Source: Eutreptiella sp. 'Long Island Sound 2002' (lineage: Eukaryota; Euglenozoa; Euglenophyceae; Eutreptiales; Eutreptiaceae). From it: 64,000 nt of DNA. The translations under genes were made by a program, and so were the position numbers. The notes beneath the pieces were generated by a model. The model saw only the letters and a program-made list of their open reading frames with translations, did no database searches and was not told the origin of the DNA. Below are positions 59,301 through 64,000 of this stretch, in pieces (within the stretch, counting starts at the first letter, position 1; each line of letters starts with the position of its first letter). The stretch spans positions 14,047,433 through 14,111,432 of the forward strand of contig OZ038386.1 in the NCBI GenBank assembly GCA_964036045.1. The letters are read 5' to 3'.

Positions 59301-60901
59301 GGGTTGGGGGGTCGGTGTGTGCGGCCCCGGCTTTGGCTTTTGCCGTGGCCTTGAGGATGAGGGCGGCGGGGAGGGGGGGGTCGGAGGATGAGGTGGAGGA
59401 GCTGGACGAGGCTGAGGATGAGAAGGAGGTGGTGGACGCGGGTTGGGCTGTGATGCGGGCGGCCTTGCAGGCGGCGGCTTCTGCTGCGGCCACGGCGGGG
59501 AGGATGGAGGGCATGTCCTCGGGCTGTAGGTCTGGGGCGGGCGGCTGGGGGGGCCCGGTCGTGACCTGGCGGCCCGGCGGGCCGATCTGGTAGGCAGCGG
59601 CGGGGGAGGGAGGCGCGGGAGTGTCGGGCTTCTCCTTCTGGGCTTGGCTGGGCCGGGGTCCTGCAATGTGCGAGGTTGTGTGGGTTGGCGTCCGCGGGGG
59701 GGAACAGTTCGCGTGGGCTGCATTCAGGGGCTGGGGGGGGTGGGCCTGGGTCCTCTGGGGTGTGTGCGGGGGGCGTGGGCGGGCCACTGGGTGGGGTGGG
59801 CGTGCCGCGGGGCGCGGGGCTCCTCTCGGCGGGTGTGTGTGGGTTGTCGAGTGTGGGGGGTGGTGAGGGGTGTCCGGCGGGTGGGTGTGTGGCGGGCGTG
59901 TGCTGGTGTTCGGGCGGGTGGGGGAGGCCCGTGTCGCGGGGCTGGGGTGTGCGCGCGATGGTGGGCGTGTGTGGGTCTCCGGTTGAGCAGCGAGAGGGGG
60001 GGGGCATGGTCGGGGATTGTGCGGTGGGATGTGCTGTGTCGGTGTATGTCTCCGCTCGCCGCGGCGCGCTTGCGTGGCCAGTTGTAAGTAGCGGTTTGGA
60101 GGAGAAGCTTGCCGTCTTGTGCTGCCGCGGCAAGGATTTCGCAGACGAGCTTGCGTATCTGGTGGACCTCTTGGTCAGTGGTGGGAAGGGGTATGCTAGC
60201 TTTGGGCTAAGACCCGCGCGGTTGAGGACCCTGTGGATGGCGTGGTACCCGCAGGTGAGGGACTGCTGCGGTCTGGGGGGGGGGTTTGGTCGTGTGTCCG
60301 GGCCCGACTCGACTTGTGTGTGGGCGGTGGGGATGGCCCAAACCCAGGGCACGGTCCCCGTGGGTGGCCAGCAGCGCTGGATCCAGTGGGTTAGGCAGAG
60401 CATGGCCAATCCCAGGTGGTAGCCCGCCTTCCCTGAGGTGATTTGGGCCAGGGCGCGGGCTGGGGGCTTGTCCCCTGGCTGGAGGATGCCCCTGAGGACC
60501 CTGTGCTGGGTGGTGGGGTCCCCTACTGCCCCTGGTGGGGCGGTCTCTGGGGCGAACATGGTGTCTGTCCCTTCGATGAGCCATTGCGGGCCGGGGGACG
60601 TAGCCGTAGCGGCTATCACGTAGTAGTGGCCGCGCTCGAGGACTGTAACCCAGACCTCCGGCGGGGGGTGGTCACTGTCTGTAGGTGGAGGGGGGAGGTC
60701 CTCGTCTGGGGTGCGGAGGCCGGCGGCGCGGAGGGCGGTGTCGCGGGTTGGTGCGGTGGCCTGTTCCCACTGCTCCGGGCGGTTCGGGGCCGCTGGGTGG
60801 TCCGTCTCCGCTGGGGCCCGTCGTAGGCGTACGGTCCCTTGACGCGTGACGTTGATGCCGGTGTCGTGCGTCACGGCCTGGCCCCACTCGATGGGGGGGA
60901 T
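56396..60901 (-). CDS. LINE D ORF2: Ulp1-like protease, then RS repeats and Trp-rich module
   Basis: A minus-strand frame open for 1,502 codons after an in-frame TGA. The first 250 residues hold a C48 (Ulp1/SENP)-like triad in order: RGHYYVIAATA (His), LIEGTDTMF (Asp), then PQQSLTCGYHAIHRVLNRA (Gln and Cys-Gly). Such enzymes cut ubiquitin-like conjugates. Coding then appears to move to another frame (about 59.6-58.35 kb) and return at the G run at 58,342-58,361. Back in frame are DWPDSSDEARSRKRRRCRS, three or four RS-rich repeats of about 45 residues with a TPSPRHxxSRSP core, and a Trp-rich block (LRRWVKWAGGAGR) like that in LINE C. The tail is basic. Mid-section frame use is uncertain. Confidence 0.6.
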   Translation of the reverse strand: MPPIEWGQAVTHDTGINVTRQGTVRLRRAPAETDHPAAPNRPEQWEQATAPTRDTALRAAGLRTPDEDLPPPPTDSDHPPPEVWVTVLERGHYYVIAATATSPGPQWLIEGTDTMFAPETAPPGAVGDPTTQHRVLRGILQPGDKPPARALAQITSGKAGYHLGLAMLCLTHWIQRCWPPTGTVPWVWAIPTAHTQVESGPDTRPNPPPRPQQSLTCGYHAIHRVLNRAGLSPKLAYPFPPLTKRSTRYASSSAKSLPRQHKTASFSSKPLLTTGHASAPRRAETYTDTAHPTAQSPTMPPPSRCSTGDPHTPTIARTPQPRDTGLPHPPEHQHTPATHPPAGHPSPPPTLDNPHTPAERSPAPRGTPTPPSGPPTPPAHTPEDPGPPPPAPECSPRELFPPADANPHNLAHCRTPAQPSPEGEARHSRASLPRRCLPDRPAGPPGHDRAPPAARPRPTARGHALHPPRRGRSRSRRLQGRPHHSPTRVHHLLLILSLVQLLHLILRPPPPRRPHPQGHGKSQSRGRTHRPPNPHTGDSGSPATHRDDPRPDIGALTPPDRGTPQPGTGPQPQTRPQTQAGAHASTHNTTNATTQAQPTPPPPGPSPKPGPPTHRNRRPPSTGTHHHRRGGHPAQPRPSPRPHPRHQAPRHPSPTNHHHRRPNRPRDVGPLDHRHRQARPPTRPPCPPHSAAPGTAHDAQPPTPTRGTGKPTRGPWAIPATPTPPLPTPPPPAAPPPPLPTPPPPLPLPTALPQRATTPRARTAPANGMAATERSTRIPHLPPGATPPVPANPPVPGTVSVSPRPPRPCRRGPPGPTPPRTVTRPIPPAAAATTPLRGGSMDDGGPPPPPPQYQAAPREAPQGPPTPPDWPDSSDEARSRKRRRCRSPPARDTRPRRPHSHRASTTHSRRSRSPRCHHDPPRHRSRRSCSPGHHHERHRRPVSTSPSSHRPYKTPTPSPRHHRSRSPRRRQARHRRPTSTSPSPHTPRRAPRSPRRPYRSTTPSPRHHHSRSPGRHQARHRRPMSTSPSRSPLRPYPSSTPSPRHRRSRSPRQGHPRHHRRFTSSPRRSRTPGKDPSPPQAPAHLAWWSPPALQELRRWVKWAGGAGRHEGVHMVHTFEEVRTRTPANPNEAAPEAIMPQAAWEALLRDAVQGLRPPIHPPSPPPVAPGHPPPGLGRRCPLPTPPLPPPPHQEGAGQGQGKGKGHQGALRQEGTEGPKVRAGTHRDRTPEETPHGGRKPPKNQEGAGAGTKARRKRAPRQAPRPTPRKGIPRRGDQRRPTATKHPTTPGDTPPYTHHRSKHRTPCGSHQRTPTSHRKPHGEWRAHLHGENGPHPQRKPQGTPPHGAPPRPHRQATTPPPQGPPHRHRKRTKARPPRPGLGTETPRGHGTKAEAPREGNPTDRHAIDLPDPPARAARPSPHSTDPAGHPHLTAPPSHQPATLRPALRTTTQARLTSTDPPRHHARPRHTASQRATVQRATARCDATRHRAAQHDTTDPNLKD
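58350..59600 (-). CDS. LINE D ORF2 middle section, alternative frame
   Basis: In this frame the composition looks protein-like: MPSILPAVAAAEAAACKAAR, a Ser run, then Pro/Lys repeats (PDPNPKPDPKPKP), His-rich stretches (HHYPHHHHQRPHHHHYQHHP) and Tyr/Pro repeats. LINE C has a poly-His tract at the comparable place. The switch back to the preceding frame coincides with a long G run, so a homopolymer length error is a strong possibility. Confidence 0.45.
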
Positions 60902-61363
60902 TCAGACTTGCTGGCCCTGGGTGTGTTTGCGGGCTCGCCAGAGTACGAGGTCTACGATGGCCTCGTGGAGGCCGCTGCCTGGGGTGGTCAGGTCCTGGAG
61001 GGCTTTGACGGTGAGCTTGGTCCAGTCCTCTTGTAGGCGGTACCAGTCCAGGGGGGTGGTCGGGGCCCTGTCTTGGAGGGTTGCTCGGAGGAGGTCGGGG
61101 TCGCGGATGGTGGCCGGTGTGAGGGGGGGGTGCCCCGGGTCCGGGGGGGGTGGGCTGGATGGGCTGCCGGGGTCTTGCGCGTCCACGTCGATGCATGGTT
61201 GGCCCTGGTTGGGCTCGGCCGGACTGGGCGGTGCTGGGTGGCTTCTTGGTTGAGAGATGGGCCTCGGGGCGCTGTGGTGGTGTCTTGGAGGCCTGCGGAT
61301 GGAGATGGGGGGCGTGTGCGGGGCGCGGAGTGGGTTAGTGGACGTCTGGGTCATGCACGGCAT
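60902..61363 (-). pseudogene. LINE D ORF2 N-terminal part, ended by in-frame TGA
   Basis: The frame starts at an ATG (61,363) that overlaps the end of ORF1 by 29 bases. It has a Pro/His-rich N-terminus, then a helical segment (LDWYRLQEDWTKLTVKALQD, then LHEAIVDLVLWRARKHTQGQ). A single TGA (60,902-60,904) interrupts it. The frame resumes at once with IPPIEWGQAVTHDTG, so the ancestral protein was continuous. Confidence 0.55.
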
Positions 61364-62120
61364 GGTAATGGATGAGACGCTGCATGTGTTCCCTGGCGAT
61401 GGGGTCGGTGAGTTGCTCGGCGTGTGTTAACAGGAGGTGTTTGCGGTGTACCATTTGGGCCGCTGCTCTGCGGACTGCCTCTAGCTGGAGGTGTGCTGCT
61501 GCCTCCATGGGGTTTTCCGTGTGTTTGGTGAGGTGTTGGTGCAGAGCCTGTGTCACCGCCCCTCTCATGGTGGCTTCTTTGACCAGGGGATCCCGGAAGA
61601 GGTGTTCGGTGGCCTGGTGTGCGTGGCTGTGGGTTGGCCATCCTTCGTGTTGTCGCAGGGTTTCCGCCGGGGACCAGCCCACTAGCGTGTCCCTGCCTGT
61701 ATGGAGGGGGCATTTCTTGAAGTGTTTCCAGTCCTCCGGGGTGGTGTGGTCGCACGGGCAACGGGTGTGTTCTTCGGGGACGTGGATGTGCTTGCGGGCG
61801 AGCCATCTGGCGACCCTGGTGAGGAATGGTAGTTGCTCCCTGAGGAGCTGGATGCGTGGTTTTTGGAGGTGGGCTGGGACGTTTGCTGGGCGCAGCGCTG
61901 AGTGGTAGAGGGGGATTTGCAGTCTGTCCTGGAGCTCCTGGATGTGCGCCCGGCTGTCTGCGTCGCCGAGCACGGGGGCGAGATGTTGGATGGGGTTGGG
62001 GTAGTGGTATGCTCTGTCGTGGGAGGAATAGGGGGCGTCCTCTGGTACCCAGTCCGGGGTCTGATGGGGCTCGGGTACAGGGGGCACGTGTTGGAGTGGT
62101 AGTTGGAGTGGAGAGGTGTG
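61335..62120 (-). CDS. LINE D ORF1 C-terminal part with zinc-binding motif
   Basis: The frame reads HVPPVPEPHQTPDWVPEDAP, a helical stretch (LREQLPFLTRVARWLARKHI), then CPCDHTTPEDWKHFKKCPLH (about 61,705-61,765). The last fits the zf-RVT Cys-Cys-His-Cys pattern that follows RNase H in many LINEs. A long helical tail follows. It ends at TAA (61,335). The upstream RNase H lies in another frame, so a one-base shift occurs near 62,090-62,120. Confidence 0.7.
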   Translation of the reverse strand, partial: HTSPLQLPLQHVPPVPEPHQTPDWVPEDAPYSSHDRAYHYPNPIQHLAPVLGDADSRAHIQELQDRLQIPLYHSALRPANVPAHLQKPRIQLLREQLPFLTRVARWLARKHIHVPEEHTRCPCDHTTPEDWKHFKKCPLHTGRDTLVGWSPAETLRQHEGWPTHSHAHQATEHLFRDPLVKEATMRGAVTQALHQHLTKHTENPMEAAAHLQLEAVRRAAAQMVHRKHLLLTHAEQLTDPIAREHMQRLIHYHAVHDPDVH

Positions 62121-62971
62121 TGTGGTTGCGGCCGAGGTCAGGGATCTGGAGGGCTGGGAGGTGTGTTGTGCGCTGGTGTACTGCCTGGTTGTCGACCTTA
62201 CCATTTCCGTATTGGTGTCTGTGGGACTCTTGTTTCACGATGTGGAGTTGGACGTAGGGGGGAAGGCTGCGAAGGGCTTTCCAGAGCAGCAGTGCCTGGG
62301 TGCCGAGGCTCGTCGCGGTGGCTTTGTGAAGTGGTTGCCTTGCTATGCGGAGGAGCAGGTGTGTGTCGACAGTGGCGTCTACCACGAACCAGACCCGGAC
62401 GATGTGCGGGGAGTGGGCGGGTAGGTGGGCCGCGATCTCGGTGATGGCGTCGGCCATGGCCCCTAGCTCCCCGTGGGAGGAGGCCCCATAGGTGGTGTGG
62501 CCCGTGTGGTGGTCCATGTGGTAGTGTCCCCCGGTGTGGGTTAGCTGCAGGGTGGCCCCCCCGGTGATGGGCGTGAGGGCGGATTCGCCTGAGGCGTCGG
62601 TGAAGAAGAGCCGGTCCGCCGGTGATGGTTGTGGGAGGCGGCATGGGTTCATGGGCAGGTAGGCGCATATGGCAAGGCCCGTGGCGAGGTGGGCTACTGG
62701 GGTTGTGGGCTGCAGGATGGGGGTGGCGTACACCCCTATTCCTTTGGAGATGATGTGTTTCGCTTGGGGGAACAGGGCTATGAGTCCCTGCTCCGGCTGT
62801 CCTTGTGTGAGGTAGGAGTAGATGTAGTGGAGGATGTAGGCTGTGTCGGGGTTTAGGTCGTGGCATTTGAGGGTTTGGGTTTGGTGCTCCGGTGTGTGGC
62901 AGGAGTGGTGGAGCGGATAGTAGGGGTGTTCGTGCTTGCCCGTTCTGCCTGGCTCGTACATGCAGTAATGG
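62120..62971 (-). CDS. LINE D ORF1 RNase H part (5'-truncated)
   Basis: Element sequence starts at 62,971 without RT. RNase H residues are clear: FFTDASGES (Asp, near 62,600), ASSHGELGAMADAITEIAAH (Glu), VWFVVDATVDTHLLLRIA (Asp), and KQESHRHQYGNGKVDNQAVH (His and the final Asp). Downstream the frame degrades into Pro/Thr-rich sequence, where the zinc-binding part continues in another frame. ORF1 therefore had the order RT (lost), RNase H, zinc motif. Confidence 0.8.
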
Positions 62972-62982
62972 ATGGTCTCGCA
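62972..62982. repeat. target-site duplication of LINE D, right copy
   Basis: ATGGTCTCGCA, matching 54,838-54,848. Confidence 0.88.
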
Positions 62983-64000
62983 GACACACCCACTACTGTG
63001 GGGGCCCCCAGTGGGACTAGGGAGGAACATTTGGTAAGCACACCACCTGGTAGCACGGCCCCAGCCACGCTCAGCTTTTGCAAGGTCGCTAGGGCAAGCT
63101 TTAGAACCCTTGCCCTTTCTGGTAGCGGGAGGGCAGTCGCCCGATACACAGCCTGGGGTGAGGCCGGCAAGGTGCGCGCCGCGAAGCACTCAAAGTCCAT
63201 CGCTAGCTCCATAAAGGAGACTTCCCCTTTCCCTGGTATCCGGACCAGCTCGTTGACCCATCGTAGCAGATCGTCACGAAAGTCGGAGTCTCACCGCCAC
63301 TCTTGAGCTGTGGGTTGGCGAATCCGCAGCTTCTCCCTGTGCTCCGGCCGCGACAGCGGCCCGATGAACTGCCAGAATAGGTACCCTCTGCCTTGCTTCC
63401 TCTTAGGCTGGTCAAAGAGCTGCACATCTTCCCGGTGTGCCCGCGCCCACAGAATTTGCAGCACCATACTATGAAAACCGTACATGAAGTCGTGCACCTG
63501 ACCTTTGGGGATGCCGTGCGACAGGTGTTCTGGCATCAAGCCACATATCTGTCAGCACGTGGGCCAACTACTGATCTGGTCTGATAGCCCCAGTGCCCTC
63601 CCCGTTCTCATAAGCGAGCGCCAGGCACCGGATCGATGTATGCCCCAGGCTGGGCAGGCCCACAAGATGTGTTCGTTGTCTTCTGCTTGTTGCCGCGAGC
63701 AGTATGGGCATAGCGGTGTCGCCCTGAGGCCCCTCGCATGCGCCCTGGCAGCCGTCCATAACGCCCCTGTGAGCCAGCCCGGCAGCAGCGCCTTATCAAA
63801 CTCTGTGCCCTCTGATAGAAGGACTTGACATGCCTCCCTGTCGAGGGCCCCTAAGATGCCTTGAAATTGTCGCGGCCGACGATCTTCCAGTGAGAGCAGG
63901 CCCGCCGCCTGATGGAGTCCCGCAGGATATGCTTGAATTTGTCCTCGTTTATGAGCGTCATGTCTATTTCTTCGGGCACCCCGGGCACATTCCAGACCCA
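62983..64000 (-). pseudogene. LINE E ORF, RT-associated zinc motif and following region (partial)
   Basis: The minus-strand frame enters from the right edge. The first part (MTLINEDKFKHILRDSIRRR) is joined by a one-base shift near 63,858 to GILGALDREACQVLLSEG. Then come LPGWLTGALWTAARAHARGL and the zf-RVT motif LCPYCSRQQAEDNEHILWAC (about 63,715-63,655). Two single TGA codons (63,552-63,554 and 63,291-63,293) interrupt an otherwise continuous frame through ICGLMPEHLSHGIP, LLRWVNELVRIPGKGEVSF, MELAMDFECFAARTLPASP and SSLVPLGAPTVVGVSARP, where LINE D is inserted. The segment resembles dinoflagellate LINE tails from memory. This copy is inactive. Confidence 0.75.

Larger units (their letters stand above)
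54849..62971 (-). mobile_element. LINE D, 5'-truncated, inserted in LINE E
   Basis: An 8.1 kb minus-strand element with an 11-bp target duplication and an ACCT-repeat tail. It begins downstream of the RT core and carries RNase H, a zinc-binding motif, an overlapping second ORF with a Ulp1-like protease, a disordered region and RS repeats. The same strand orientation as its host E makes the join easy to overlook. The plus strand here is strikingly G/T-rich. Confidence 0.85.
40237..64000 (-). mobile_element. LINE E (outer, minus strand), split by LINEs D and C
   Basis: E enters from the right edge with an RT-type zinc-binding motif (63.7 kb). Its frame runs to 62,983, resumes at 54,848 after LINE D, reaches 53,080, then resumes from LINE C's other side at 41,473 and ends at a stop at 40,470. 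The 3' tail is a GCAAGCA/GCA-type microsatellite (minus strand, 40,238-40,274). The frame is continuous across both insertion points once the duplicated targets are taken once. The 5' part, including the RT core, is outside the window. The protein resembles abundant dinoflagellate LINE tails as I remember them, and a database search would settle this. Confidence 0.8.

Noticed and set aside
55274-59866. Long plus-strand frames rich in Gly, Val, Trp and Phe opposite LINE D
   Set aside because: The G/T-rich strand is non-coding here. RNase H, zinc motif and Ulp1-like residues lie on the minus strand.

Overview
This 64 kb window is repeat-dominated nuclear DNA of a large-genome eukaryote, almost certainly a protist or alga. 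I find no convincing host gene. The evidence is a long satellite array, chromodomain-bearing Ty3-type LTR retrotransposons, LINEs with RNase H and microsatellite tails, and a terminal-inverted-repeat transposon. The outermost LINE has a C-terminal region that resembles, from memory, LINE tails common in dinoflagellates. I regard a dinoflagellate source as plausible but unproven.

Region 1 (1-14,868): an array of 65-bp satellite monomers, about 177 copies, running off the left edge. It has higher-order organisation: about 43 monomers (2.79 kb) are repeated as a block. A 3.3 kb LTR element (F, minus strand, 506-bp LTRs, polypurine tract) interrupts it without disturbing monomer phase. The very long open frames here follow from the A-poor, stop-free monomer and are not evidence of genes.

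Region 2 (14,869-34,530): two nested Ty3-type elements. Element A (minus strand) has gag and protease at 34.1-30.6 kb and RT, RNase H, integrase and chromodomain at 19.9-15.8 kb. It is split by element B (plus strand, 19,882-30,638; 533-bp TG..CA LTRs, PBS, PPT, 5-bp CTGAG target duplication). Both elements have one in-frame UAG between gag and protease in a shared context, and both have a segment resembling an N6-adenine methyltransferase between protease and RT.

Region 3 (34,531-40,236): AT-richer DNA with a decayed chromodomain fragment and a 1.59 kb non-autonomous DNA transposon H (36,380-37,967; inverted termini, GTAGA target duplication, repeated GAGGCCTC-centred palindromes).

Region 4 (40,237-64,000): three nested GC-rich LINEs. 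Outer LINE E (minus strand) is interrupted by LINE D (54,849-62,971, minus; 11-bp target duplication, ACCT-repeat tail) and LINE C (41,474-53,079, plus; CAAACCT-repeat tail). C is flanked by an 885-bp direct duplication of E. C and D encode RNase H and a zinc-binding motif, then a second reading unit with basic Arg/Ser-rich or Gly/Lys-rich tracts and a shared Trp-rich module. D also encodes a Ulp1-like cysteine protease.

Many coding frames are broken by single in-frame stops or by shifts at homopolymers. Some may be recoding signals, some decay, and some assembly errors in C/G runs.
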